Part shown: positions 32,428 to 41,141 of the stretch, one piece after another
Position numbering within the stretch: the first letter of the stretch is position 1
Layout of the letters: every line of letters starts with the position of its first letter
NCBI RefSeq assembly: GCF_947502415.1
Contig: NZ_CANMZV010000021.1
Coordinates: forward strand, 16,559 to 80,558
From: an uncultured Photobacterium sp.
GTDB lineage: Bacteria; Pseudomonadota; Gammaproteobacteria; Enterobacterales; Vibrionaceae
Length of the DNA stretch: 64,000 bases
Reading direction: 5' to 3'
Notes under the pieces: generated by a model
The model's input: only the letters and a program-made list of their open reading frames with translations
The model's database searches: none
What the model was told of the DNA's origin: nothing
Made by a program: the position numbers and the translations under genes

Positions 32428-33327
32428 ATGGCAAATACTTTTTCGCTAATTCTGGTACTGGCGACGCTGGTGACTGGGATCATTTGGGCTCTGGATAAAT
32501 TTATCTGGGCACCGAAACGTCAATTGAAAATTGAAATGGCAGCCGCAAATGCTGGCGATCAAGTCGATGCTGAGACCCTACAAGCCGTAGCACCGCAACC
32601 GAGCTGGGTGGAATCAGCCAGTTCGATGTTTCCGGTGATTGCGCTAATTATGGTATTTCGCTCATTTATTTATGAGCCGTTCCAGATCCCATCCGGCTCT
32701 ATGATGCCGACGTTACTCGTGGGGGATTTCATCCTGGTTGAGAAATACGCCTATGGCCTGCGTGATCCGGTTTTCCGTCATAAGTTGGTAGAAACCGGCG
32801 AGCCAGAGCGTGGTGATATTGTGGTCTTTAAATTTCCGCCTCAACCACAAATTGACTACATCAAACGTGTAGTGGGTATGCCGGGCGATACTGTTCGCTA
32901 CAGTGCCCATAAGCAGCTTTGTGTTGCACCTAAAGGCATTGCTGAGTGTATGCCTGTTCCGTTGGAGGGCATGACCGACAGCGAGTTTAGCCAAGGCATG
33001 ACACGTTTGGTTCAATTTAACGAAAAATTAGGCGAGCAAGAGCATCAGATTCTTGTTCATCCACTTAAGCGCGACCGTACACTGTCTTATCAGCCACGTC
33101 CGGGCATGAGCGAGTGGGTGGTACCGGAAGGCCAGTATTTCGTGATGGGTGATAACCGCGATAACAGTGCAGATAGCCGTTATTGGGGCTTTGTGCCTGA
33201 AGCCAACTTGGTTGGTAAGGCGGTCGGGATCTGGATCAGCTTTGAGTTTGAACGTGGTGCTGATAGCGCACTTCCATCTTGGATTCCTACCGGTGTGCGT
33301 TTCAGTCGCATCGGTGGCATAAACTGA
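32428..33327 (+). CDS. lepB: Signal peptidase I
   Basis: Inner-membrane serine protease that cleaves signal peptides on the periplasmic side. It is 299 residues. Two membrane helices lie at about 4-24 and 66-80. The catalytic serine S91 is in PSGSMMPTL and the general-base lysine K146 in YIKRVVGMPGD. The C-terminal GDNRDNSADSRYWG box is intact. An AGGGAT site precedes the ATG. It is followed closely by rnc. Confidence 0.98.
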   Translation: MANTFSLILVLATLVTGIIWALDKFIWAPKRQLKIEMAAANAGDQVDAETLQAVAPQPSWVESASSMFPVIALIMVFRSFIYEPFQIPSGSMMPTLLVGDFILVEKYAYGLRDPVFRHKLVETGEPERGDIVVFKFPPQPQIDYIKRVVGMPGDTVRYSAHKQLCVAPKGIAECMPVPLEGMTDSEFSQGMTRLVQFNEKLGEQEHQILVHPLKRDRTLSYQPRPGMSEWVVPEGQYFVMGDNRDNSADSRYWGFVPEANLVGKAVGIWISFEFERGADSALPSWIPTGVRFSRIGGIN

Positions 33328-33337
33328 TCGGGATAAA

Positions 33338-34012
33338 ATGACATCTCCTGCAAATAGGCTGCAGCGTAAGCTGGGCTACCAATTTAATAATATTGATTTA
33401 ATGACGTTGGCACTGACTCACCGTAGTGCCAACGGAACCCATAACGAACGCCTGGAATTTTTGGGTGACTCGATCTTGAGTTTCGTTATCGCGGACGACC
33501 TGTATCATCGCTTCCCAACGGTAGACGAAGGTGATATGAGCCGCATGCGTGCCACTTTGGTTCGCGGTAAAACACTGGCTGAGCTGGGTCGTGAATTCGA
33601 ACTGGGTGATCACCTGCTGCTTGGTCCGGGCGAACTTAAGAGTGGCGGTTTCCGCCGTGACTCAATTTTGGCGGACTGTGTTGAAGCGATTATCGGTGCG
33701 ATTTACCTTGATAGCGATATTGAGGCCGTACGTAAGATCGTGCTGGACTGGTATCAGTCTCGTTTAGATACGATTCAACCGGGTATCAATCAGAAAGATC
33801 CGAAGACGCGTCTGCAGGAGTGCCTGCAGGGACGTCGTTTGCCGCTTCCGGCATATACTGTAACTAAGGTTCACGGTGAAGCTCACAATCAAGAGTTTAC
33901 CGTACAATGCGAAGTGACAGGCCTGGATAAGCCTGTTATTGGTATGGGCGGCAGTCGGCGCAAGGCAGAGCAGGCAGCAGCAGAGATTGCGCTTAAGCAG
34001 TTGGAATCATGA
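33338..34012 (+). CDS. rnc: Ribonuclease III
   Basis: Double-strand-specific endoribonuclease that processes rRNA and sRNA-target duplexes. It is 224 residues (E. coli 226). The catalytic signature NERLEFLGDS is at 36-45. A C-terminal double-stranded-RNA-binding domain runs from about 155 to 224, ending GGSRRKAEQAAAEIALKQL. Its stop overlaps the era start (ATGA), the classic rnc-era coupling. Confidence 0.98.
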   Translation: MTSPANRLQRKLGYQFNNIDLMTLALTHRSANGTHNERLEFLGDSILSFVIADDLYHRFPTVDEGDMSRMRATLVRGKTLAELGREFELGDHLLLGPGELKSGGFRRDSILADCVEAIIGAIYLDSDIEAVRKIVLDWYQSRLDTIQPGINQKDPKTRLQECLQGRRLPLPAYTVTKVHGEAHNQEFTVQCEVTGLDKPVIGMGGSRRKAEQAAAEIALKQLES

Positions 34013-34914
34013 CAGATAAGCAACATTGCGGCTTTATTGCCATTGTCGGCCGACCGAATGTCGGTAAGTCGACGCTATTGAACCGTCTGGTTGGCCAGAA
34101 ATTGTCAATCACCTCGCGTAAGCCACAGACTACTCGCCATCGCATCATGGGCGTTGATACCCGTGATGGTTATCAGGCGGTATACGTGGATACCCCGGGC
34201 TTGCACATTGAAGAAAAGCGTACCATTAACCGCTTGATGAACCGTGCAGCAAGCAGCTCACTGACTGATGTTGAGTTGGTACTGTTTCTTGTTGACGGCA
34301 CCATGTGGACCAAAGATGACGAGATGGTACTGAACAAGCTGGCGAAGAGTCAGTTGCCGACAGTGCTGTTGGTTAACAAGGTTGATAACGTCAAAGATAA
34401 ACACGAGCTGTTCCCACACTTGCAAGAGCTATCGAGCAAGATGGAATTTGTCGATGTTGTTCCGGTTTCGGCTAAGCATGGCACGAATGTCGATGCGGTT
34501 GAGAAGATCGTACGCCAGCATCTGCCTGAAGGTGAATACTACTTCCCTGAAGAGTATGTGACGGACCGTTCCCAGCGCTTTATGGCATCGGAAATTATCC
34601 GTGAGAAGCTTATGCGTTTTCTGGGTGATGAGTTGCCATATTCGGTAACGGTCGAAATCGAGCGTTTTGATTACAACCCACGTACGAACGGTTTTGATAT
34701 CAATGGATTGATTCTGGTTGAGCGTAAAGGCCAGAAGAAAATGGTGATTGGTAAGAATGGCGAAAAAATGAAAGTCATTGGCCGTGAAGCCCGTATTGAT
34801 ATGGAAGAACTGTTCGAGCGTAAGGTGTATCTGGAACTTTGGGTTAAAGTGAAATCTGGCTGGGCTGATGACGAACGTGCATTGCGAAGCCTGGGTTATA
34901 TTGACGACCTGTAA
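34009..34914 (+). CDS. era: GTPase Era
   Basis: GTPase that binds 16S rRNA near its 3' end and checks 30S maturation. It is 301 residues, as in E. coli. The P-loop GRPNVGKST is at 14-22, DTPG near 61, and NKVD near 123. The C-terminal KH domain includes VIGKNGEKMKVIGREAR. It overlaps rnc by four bases, and recO follows after eight bases. Confidence 0.98.
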   Translation: MTDKQHCGFIAIVGRPNVGKSTLLNRLVGQKLSITSRKPQTTRHRIMGVDTRDGYQAVYVDTPGLHIEEKRTINRLMNRAASSSLTDVELVLFLVDGTMWTKDDEMVLNKLAKSQLPTVLLVNKVDNVKDKHELFPHLQELSSKMEFVDVVPVSAKHGTNVDAVEKIVRQHLPEGEYYFPEEYVTDRSQRFMASEIIREKLMRFLGDELPYSVTVEIERFDYNPRTNGFDINGLILVERKGQKKMVIGKNGEKMKVIGREARIDMEELFERKVYLELWVKVKSGWADDERALRSLGYIDDL

Positions 34915-34922
34915 GGGACACC

Positions 34923-35633
34923 ATGGAGGGGCTACAACGCTGTTTTGTCCTTCATACTCGTCCATATAGCGAGACGAGCCTGATTCTTGATGTCTTCAGT
35001 GAGGAATCAGGCCGTATAACGCTATTATCGAAAGGAGCGCGCCGTAAGCGCTCCAATCTTAAAGGGGCACTTCAGCCCTTCACTCCACTTTTTATGAAAT
35101 GGTCTGGTCGTGGTTCCATGCCAGTTCTGACTCATGCCGAACCGATCAGTATCGGTCTGCCTATGCGCAGCTATATTTTGTATTCCGCGATGTATGTCAA
35201 CGAACTACTGGCGCGGGTATTGGAAAATGACACTCCTTATCCAGTGTTGTTTCTGGATTATCTGAATGTGCTGCGAGAATTAGCGCAAGCGGATAATCCA
35301 GAGCCGGCATTGCGACGTTTTGAGCTGGCCTTGCTCCAGCATCTTGGTTACGGCATTGATTTTCTTCATTGTGTCGGCAGTGGCTTACCGGTCGAAGACG
35401 ACATGACCTACAACTACCGTGAGCAAAAGGGCTTTATTGCCTCTATGGTGTTTGGGCAGTTGTCATTCCGCGGAAACCAGCTAAAAGCGATTGCTGCCCG
35501 GCGTTTTGAAACTCCGGAACAACTTCGGGCTGCAAAACGCTTTACACGCATAGCCTTGAAGCCGTATCTTGGCGGCAAACCATTAAAAAGCAGGGAATTA
35601 TTTATCCCTAGAGGAAGGAGTACCGGAAAATGA
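34923..35633 (+). CDS. recO: Recombination mediator RecO
   Basis: Loads RecA on SSB-coated single-stranded DNA in the RecFOR pathway and anneals strands. It is 236 residues (E. coli 242). The N-terminal OB-fold region has VLHTRPYSETSLILDVFSEE and GARRKRSNLKGALQPF. No zinc-finger cysteines are evident, as in enteric RecO. GTAAGGGA precedes the ATG. The stop overlaps pdxJ (ATGA), in the conserved era-recO-pdxJ-acpS order. Confidence 0.96.
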   Translation: MEGLQRCFVLHTRPYSETSLILDVFSEESGRITLLSKGARRKRSNLKGALQPFTPLFMKWSGRGSMPVLTHAEPISIGLPMRSYILYSAMYVNELLARVLENDTPYPVLFLDYLNVLRELAQADNPEPALRRFELALLQHLGYGIDFLHCVGSGLPVEDDMTYNYREQKGFIASMVFGQLSFRGNQLKAIAARRFETPEQLRAAKRFTRIALKPYLGGKPLKSRELFIPRGRSTGK

Positions 35634-36361
35634 ATAACATCTTACTCGGCGTGAATATCGATCATATTGCAACTTTGCGTAACGCCCGAGGTACTCGTTA
35701 CCCTGATCCGGTTCATGCGGCAGAGGTGGCAGAGCGAGCTGGTGCTGACGGTATTACCGTTCACCTGCGTGAAGACCGCCGCCATATCAAAGATCGCGAT
35801 GTTCGTATTTTGCGCGAAACGATCCAGACCCGAATGAACCTGGAAATGGCTGTGACTGATGAGATGGTCAAGATAGCGCTGGAAACTAAGCCGGAGTTCG
35901 TGTGTCTGGTACCAGAAAAGCGTGAAGAATTAACGACTGAAGGCGGCTTGGATGTAGCGGGTCAGCTGGAAAAAATTAAGACAGCAACCCAAAAGTTGTC
36001 TGAAGCAGGGATTAAAGTTTCACTGTTTATTGATGCTGATCGTGAACAGATTGACGCAGCCGTTGCTTGTGGTGCGCCGTACATTGAATTGCACACCGGT
36101 CACTATGCAGATGCCGAGACCGAAGAAGCCCAGCAGGATGAGTTGAAAAAGATTGCTGCGGCAGCAAGTTATGCAAATGATCAGGGTATTAAAGTTAATG
36201 CGGGCCATGGCCTGACTTACCACAATGTTAAGCCGATTGCAGCGCTGCCTGAGTTGTATGAACTTAATATTGGTCACTCGATCATCGGCCGTGCGGCTTT
36301 CGACGGCTTGCAAACAGCCGTTGCCGATATGAAAGCAATTATGCTGGAAGCGCGTCGCTAA
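35630..36361 (+). CDS. pdxJ: Pyridoxine 5'-phosphate synthase
   Basis: Condenses 1-deoxyxylulose-5-phosphate with aminoacetone-phosphate to form pyridoxine-5'-phosphate, the last ring-forming step of the route that Epd begins. It is 243 residues, as in E. coli. GVNIDHIATLRNARGT at 7-22 and VHLREDRRHI near 44 are signatures; the TIM-barrel end is GHSIIGRAAF. It overlaps recO by four bases and shares one base with acpS. Confidence 0.98.
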   Translation: MNNILLGVNIDHIATLRNARGTRYPDPVHAAEVAERAGADGITVHLREDRRHIKDRDVRILRETIQTRMNLEMAVTDEMVKIALETKPEFVCLVPEKREELTTEGGLDVAGQLEKIKTATQKLSEAGIKVSLFIDADREQIDAAVACGAPYIELHTGHYADAETEEAQQDELKKIAAAASYANDQGIKVNAGHGLTYHNVKPIAALPELYELNIGHSIIGRAAFDGLQTAVADMKAIMLEARR

Positions 36362-36741
36362 TGGCCATCGTGGGCTTGGGAACCGACATTGCTGATATTG
36401 AGCGGGTAGAGAAGGTCTATGCCCGTTCTGGTGATGCGTTTGCCGAGCGGGTATTGTCACCGTCCGAGCTGGAAATATTCCATAGCCTGAAGCTGAAGGG
36501 GCGCTATCTGGCCAAGCGGTTTGCGGTCAAGGAAGCCGCTTCTAAAGCTATTGGCACCGGTATCGCCTGCGGTGTCAGTTTTCATGACTTTACGGTCAGC
36601 AATGACGAGCTGGGTAAGCCGCTCCTTACGCTGTCGGGCAAAGCGGCTGAGCTTGCCAATGCCATGGGAACCAACCATGTCCACCTGACCATTGCGGATG
36701 AAAAAAAATACGCCGTGGCAACCGTGATTCTTGAATCCTAG
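36361..36741 (+). CDS. acpS: Holo-[acyl carrier protein] synthase
   Basis: Transfers the phosphopantetheine arm from coenzyme A to acyl carrier protein. It is 126 residues, as in E. coli. The magnesium-binding aspartate D9 lies in GLGTDIADIERVE. The conserved RYLAKRFAVKEAASKAIG helix lies near 48-65. It begins on the last base of pdxJ and ends the lepA-to-acpS gene series at a strong terminator. Confidence 0.97.
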   Translation: MAIVGLGTDIADIERVEKVYARSGDAFAERVLSPSELEIFHSLKLKGRYLAKRFAVKEAASKAIGTGIACGVSFHDFTVSNDELGKPLLTLSGKAAELANAMGTNHVHLTIADEKKYAVATVILES

Positions 36742-36764
36742 GTACTTGGGACCGAATAAAATCA

Positions 36765-36797
36765 AAAGGCGAGCTTTTTAAGCTCGCCTTTCTTTTT
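36765..36797. terminator. Terminator between acpS and barA
   Basis: AAAGGCGAGCTT (36765-36776) pairs with AAGCTCGCCTTT (36780-36791) and is followed by a T-rich run. The A-run before it may also serve barA on the minus strand. Confidence 0.92.
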
Positions 36798-36841
36798 CTC
36801 GCTGTTTGAACTTCAATCTTTGAAACTCACCCTTCGCACTT

Positions 36842-39607
36842 CTAATGCCGATACGCCTTCGACGCTTTTACCACATTGTTCATCTCGTCGATCAGTTCAT
36901 ACAGTTCGGGTTCGATGTCTTCAATTGGGGCTTCAGCTTTTAGCTCGGTTTCAATGGTGTAACACAGGTTCTTCAGGCGAGGGACGCCGCTATAGGCGCA
37001 GCTGCCGTGTAGCTTGTGGATTGGTGGCCATAGCTCAATATGCTTGCCATCCAGCGCTTCGTTGACCAGCATTTCGACTTCGGGCATATAGTCGAGCAGC
37101 ATTTGCAGCATATCTTTAGCAAGATCTTCTTTGCCGGCCGCCTGCTTAAGGGCGAGATCCCAATCCCAGCTCACATTGCTATCTATGGCTGGAGCTGGCG
37201 TTTTTGTTACTGCGGTTTCCTCGGCCATTGGTTGGTTAGGGCCTGCATCTTGCGGGTGGGTCCACTTGGCTAGGATCTGTTGCAGGATATGTTCTTCGAT
37301 AGGTTTGGTCAGGTAGTCGTCCATGCCGGCATTGATCAGGCGTTCCCGTTCTCCAGCCATCGCATGAGCAGTAACCGCAATCACCGGTGTGGTGTGATTG
37401 AGTTCAGTTTTGTGGATCTCCTGGCTGGCGGTGACGCCGTCCATTTCCGGCATCTGGATATCCATGAAGATCAGGTCAAATGCTTTTTGGTGTGCGTATT
37501 CTACTGCCTTGCGGCCGCCTGTCGCGGTGATCACCGTTTCTGCCCGTTCACTGAGCAGAGCTGAAATCAGCTTGAGGTTCGCTGGGTTATCGTCGACAGC
37601 CATGACGGTCAGCGGCAAAATGGTGTCGGCAGGCTCCGGCAGTTGCGGTTCCGGCTCACCCAGCATATCAGGCTCGCTAATCAAAGATTCAAGCAACTTG
37701 CGATGGGCTAGCGGTTTAGGCAGGCAGGCAGTAACTCCAGCGTTGACCAGTCGCTCGGACAGCGCCAACTCAGTAGTTGGCAGGCTGACCATCACTTTGT
37801 CTGCCAATTGTTCGGCTTTGAATACCATATCCAACAGGCTAGCGATTGGCGGCTGTTCGCCTGGTGTCAGGTTGAGCAGGGCGAAGTGGTGGTGCTCGGC
37901 ATCGTCCGGCATGGTTGAGCGGTATGTTACATGGAGGCCTGCCTTGATCAGGCGTTGCTGGATCACTGAGGCTGCCTGCATGTTCGGCTCGATCAACAGT
38001 AGTTTTTTGTCGGTCAGCGAGGTGGTGTCGATCGGCTGGGAAACGGGTAGATCGGTTTTGGCCAGACGAAGGCTGAACCAGAAGGTCGAACCTTGGTGCA
38101 GGCGGCTGGTCAGGCTGATTTCGCCACCCATCTGAGTAACCAGTTTCTGGGTGATCACAAGGCCGAGGCCGGTACCGCCGTAGCGGCGTGATATGCTGGC
38201 GTCAGCTTGGCTGAAGGCCTGGAATAGCTGCGCCTGCTGGCGCTCGGAAATACCGATACCTGTATCACGGACCATGAATTGTAACTCGACATTTTCGTCT
38301 TTGTCGGTTTTGAGCTCGACATAGACATCAATGTTGCCGCGCTCGGTAAATTTCACGGCGTTACCGATCAGGTTGGTTAGCACCTGCTGGATGCGCAATG
38401 GATCGCCAATCAACCCGGTCGGGATCCGGTTGTCGACTTTCAGTGTCAGCTCCAGTCCTTTCTCGTGGGCGCTTGGTGCCAACAGTTTCATGACCTCGTC
38501 CAGTGACTCAGTAAAGTCGAACGGAATGTTTTCCAGCAGCAATTTGCCAGCTTCTAATTTCGAGAAGTCGAGGATGTCATTGATGATCGTCAGCAGGTTG
38601 TTGGCTGATTTTTCGATAGTTTGCAGGTAATCCTGCTGGCTTGTGCTAAGGCGGGTTTTCAGCATCTGGCGGGTAAAGCCGATGACACCGTTCAGCGGGG
38701 TACGCAATTCATGCGACATATTAGCCAGAAACTCGGATTTGACCCGGGCTGCTTCTTGGGCGCGTTTTTTAGCAATATCGAGTTCAACGTTCTGGATTTC
38801 TAGCTGCTCAAGCGTCTCACGTAAGTCTGACGTTGCTTGGTCGATACTCTGTTGCATTTCTATATGGTATTCCGACAGCGAAACTGCCATCGCATTGATC
38901 CCGTTTTTCAGGGTGTCGAGCTCGCCGAGCAGTTGGCCTTCAATTCGAACATCTAGGTGGCCGCGCCGGATCCGGTCAACCACGCTGACCATATGGGATA
39001 TCGGCCGAGTTACATCTTTCATCAGACGGTAGGCAAACAGTGATGACAAACTCAGGCCTAGCAGGAGTACCATCAGCGCGGTGAATACTTCCTGGTATTG
39101 CTGCAGGCGCAGGGCGCTTAAATCTAGTTCCAGTGCGATGTATCCCAATGCTTCAGCCCGGTAGCCGGGATAAGACGGGTTGTTGAACTGGCCCTCTTTC
39201 AGGATTGGAGCCCTTAAGATCAGTGAGTTCTTATTGAGCCGGGTTTCCAGTAGCAACGGGATCGGCTGATCATCCGGGTACATCAGGGCTTCGAAATTAC
39301 GGTGGAAGTTCGAAGTGACGAACAGCTCGTTGTTGGCATCGAAGACAGCAATGCTGCGGATGATCTGAGAATGTTTGCGGTGGGCGTAACTGATCAGACG
39401 GCGGACGGCTTCACGGTTGTGATCTGTCATCCCATATTCGGTTGAAATCGCAAGAGGTTCGATGATACTGGCACCGGTTGAGATGAGCTGATGCTCAAGA
39501 TCCCGATAGCGGCTCATGGTGAAAAATGCGCTCAGCAGTAGGCCAATAATCAGCGTAGGTGCTAATGTCAGGGTGAAGACCCTGGCACGGAGTCCATATT
39601 TGGTCAT
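36842..39607 (-). CDS. barA: Hybrid sensor kinase BarA
   Basis: Membrane histidine kinase of the BarA-UvrY system, which activates Csr small RNAs and so relieves CsrA control; csrA lies at 63387. It is 921 residues (E. coli 918). TM1 is about 9-31, the periplasmic part 32-171, TM2 172-194, HAMP 195-247. The phosphorylated histidine is H299 in NMSHELRTP, and the ATPase G-boxes (DTGIGIS, GGTGLGL) lie near 448-483. A first receiver (535-640) lacks the phospho-acceptor: N579 stands where aspartate would be. The second receiver is active, with D716 in FMDIQMPEMDG. A C-terminal Hpt domain carries H867 in HKLHGSCAYSG. It is divergent from rlmD, as is usual. Confidence 0.97.
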   Translation of the reverse strand: MTKYGLRARVFTLTLAPTLIIGLLLSAFFTMSRYRDLEHQLISTGASIIEPLAISTEYGMTDHNREAVRRLISYAHRKHSQIIRSIAVFDANNELFVTSNFHRNFEALMYPDDQPIPLLLETRLNKNSLILRAPILKEGQFNNPSYPGYRAEALGYIALELDLSALRLQQYQEVFTALMVLLLGLSLSSLFAYRLMKDVTRPISHMVSVVDRIRRGHLDVRIEGQLLGELDTLKNGINAMAVSLSEYHIEMQQSIDQATSDLRETLEQLEIQNVELDIAKKRAQEAARVKSEFLANMSHELRTPLNGVIGFTRQMLKTRLSTSQQDYLQTIEKSANNLLTIINDILDFSKLEAGKLLLENIPFDFTESLDEVMKLLAPSAHEKGLELTLKVDNRIPTGLIGDPLRIQQVLTNLIGNAVKFTERGNIDVYVELKTDKDENVELQFMVRDTGIGISERQQAQLFQAFSQADASISRRYGGTGLGLVITQKLVTQMGGEISLTSRLHQGSTFWFSLRLAKTDLPVSQPIDTTSLTDKKLLLIEPNMQAASVIQQRLIKAGLHVTYRSTMPDDAEHHHFALLNLTPGEQPPIASLLDMVFKAEQLADKVMVSLPTTELALSERLVNAGVTACLPKPLAHRKLLESLISEPDMLGEPEPQLPEPADTILPLTVMAVDDNPANLKLISALLSERAETVITATGGRKAVEYAHQKAFDLIFMDIQMPEMDGVTASQEIHKTELNHTTPVIAVTAHAMAGERERLINAGMDDYLTKPIEEHILQQILAKWTHPQDAGPNQPMAEETAVTKTPAPAIDSNVSWDWDLALKQAAGKEDLAKDMLQMLLDYMPEVEMLVNEALDGKHIELWPPIHKLHGSCAYSGVPRLKNLCYTIETELKAEAPIEDIEPELYELIDEMNNVVKASKAYRH

Positions 39608-39763
39608 TGTTATCTTAATTACAAGAATGCGATTCTGTGGGAGAATTGTCGTCCATTTGTGGCCGTTAGCTTAATGAAACTAAGGCTGTTCGACAATCAA
39701 CTAATACCAAACTGCTGACAAGGTCACTCAGTTTGGTTTATCTGTTCCGTGAGTCAAAACACT

Positions 39764-41113
39764 ATGGCACGCTTTTTTAAGCCCCAAAAACGAAAAGTAA
39801 CCGATACCAAGCATAAAGAAATCCTTATCAGCCGACTGGATCATCTCGGCGCAGGAATTGGTCATCTCAACAAGAAACCGGTTTTCGTCGATGGCTTGTT
39901 GCCGGGCGAAAAGGCGCTGGTGCAGTTAACGGAAGACAAGAAGCAATACGCGCGTGCCAAAGTAATTAAGCGCCTAAGCGATAGCCAGGCGCGTATTAAA
40001 CCCCATTGTCCTATCTATGACCAGTGTGGCGGTTGTAACTTGCAGCATTTATCCCATCCTGGACAAGTTGAAGCTAAGCAGCAGGCTCTGATTGAGTTAA
40101 TGAGTAAGTTTGCAGCAACCGATAAGCAACAGGAATTTGCCCTTGAAGCACCGATCACCGGTGGCGAGCATCACTATCGCCGTTGCTCGCGCTTTAGTAT
40201 TAAGCCGGGAGGCGGAAAGCTGCAGTTCGGTTTCCGTCGTAAGCAGAGCAAGGAGATTGTTGATGTCGAGCATTGTCCGGTACTGGCCCAATCGCTTAAT
40301 GAGTTGCTTCCGCCGCTACGTAGCCTGCTTGGTAAGCTGAAAGGGCAGAAGCACTTGGGTCATGTCGAGCTGGTGGAAGCTGATAACGGCAGGGTAGTTC
40401 TGATCCGCCATCTGCAATCGTTTTCCGACAAAGATATGACCTCGCTTCGTCAGTTCGCCGAGCAGTACGATGTTATCCTGTATTTAGCCCCAACATCGGA
40501 TTCTATTGATAGAATTTCTGGCCAAGCTCCGTATTATGAACTGGACGGGATGAAGCTTTACTTCTCTCCGAAAGATTTCATCCAGGTCAACCGGGATGTT
40601 AACAAGCAGATGGTACAGCAGGCGATGGACTGGCTAACGGTTGAACCGCAGGACCGGGTACTGGATCTGTTTTGTGGTTTGGGTAACTTTAGCTTGCCGC
40701 TGGCAAAACGGGCAAAATCGCTGGTCGGTGTTGAAGGTGTTGACGAAATGGTGCATCGTGCTACTGATAATGCATTGATAAATAAGCTGGAAAATGCTTC
40801 ATTTTATCAGGCTAACCTCGAGCAGGATGTGACTACCATGGGTTGGGCACAAGAACCATTTAATAAAATTTTGCTCGATCCCGCTCGTGCCGGTGCAGCC
40901 GGCGTGATGCAGCATGTCGTGAACCTGGCTCCGGAAAGGGTCGTGTATGTGTCATGCAACCCAGCAACATTGGCACGGGATAGCCAGATGTTGCTAAAAC
41001 AAGGTTATCAGTTGGAACGGTTGGGAATGCTGGATATGTTCCCGCATACCGGCCATCTAGAATCAATGGCCCTGTTTACCAAAAATAATCTGGGCACAAA
41101 GAATAGTGTTTAA
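39764..41113 (+). CDS. rlmD: 23S rRNA (uracil-1939-C5) methyltransferase
   Basis: RlmD (RumA) methylates U1939 of 23S rRNA using S-adenosylmethionine. A TRAM domain (about 15-70) is followed by [4Fe-4S] cysteines at 82, 88, 91 (CPIYDQCGGC) and 171 (EHCPVL). The methyltransferase motif DLFCGLGNFSLPLA is near 301. The catalytic cysteine lies in VSCNPATLARD near 400. The chosen ATG at 39764 (449 residues) matches E. coli; a GTG five codons upstream is less likely. The barA-rlmD-relA-mazG-pyrG-eno order is conserved. Confidence 0.95.
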   Translation: MARFFKPQKRKVTDTKHKEILISRLDHLGAGIGHLNKKPVFVDGLLPGEKALVQLTEDKKQYARAKVIKRLSDSQARIKPHCPIYDQCGGCNLQHLSHPGQVEAKQQALIELMSKFAATDKQQEFALEAPITGGEHHYRRCSRFSIKPGGGKLQFGFRRKQSKEIVDVEHCPVLAQSLNELLPPLRSLLGKLKGQKHLGHVELVEADNGRVVLIRHLQSFSDKDMTSLRQFAEQYDVILYLAPTSDSIDRISGQAPYYELDGMKLYFSPKDFIQVNRDVNKQMVQQAMDWLTVEPQDRVLDLFCGLGNFSLPLAKRAKSLVGVEGVDEMVHRATDNALINKLENASFYQANLEQDVTTMGWAQEPFNKILLDPARAGAAGVMQHVVNLAPERVVYVSCNPATLARDSQMLLKQGYQLERLGMLDMFPHTGHLESMALFTKNNLGTKNSV

Positions 41114-41141
41114 TCACGGTTAGAGAAAACAGGAAAGAGAA

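Noticed and set aside
37398..38135. 245-codon frame opposite barA
   Set aside because: Serine/arginine-rich shadow of barA codons.
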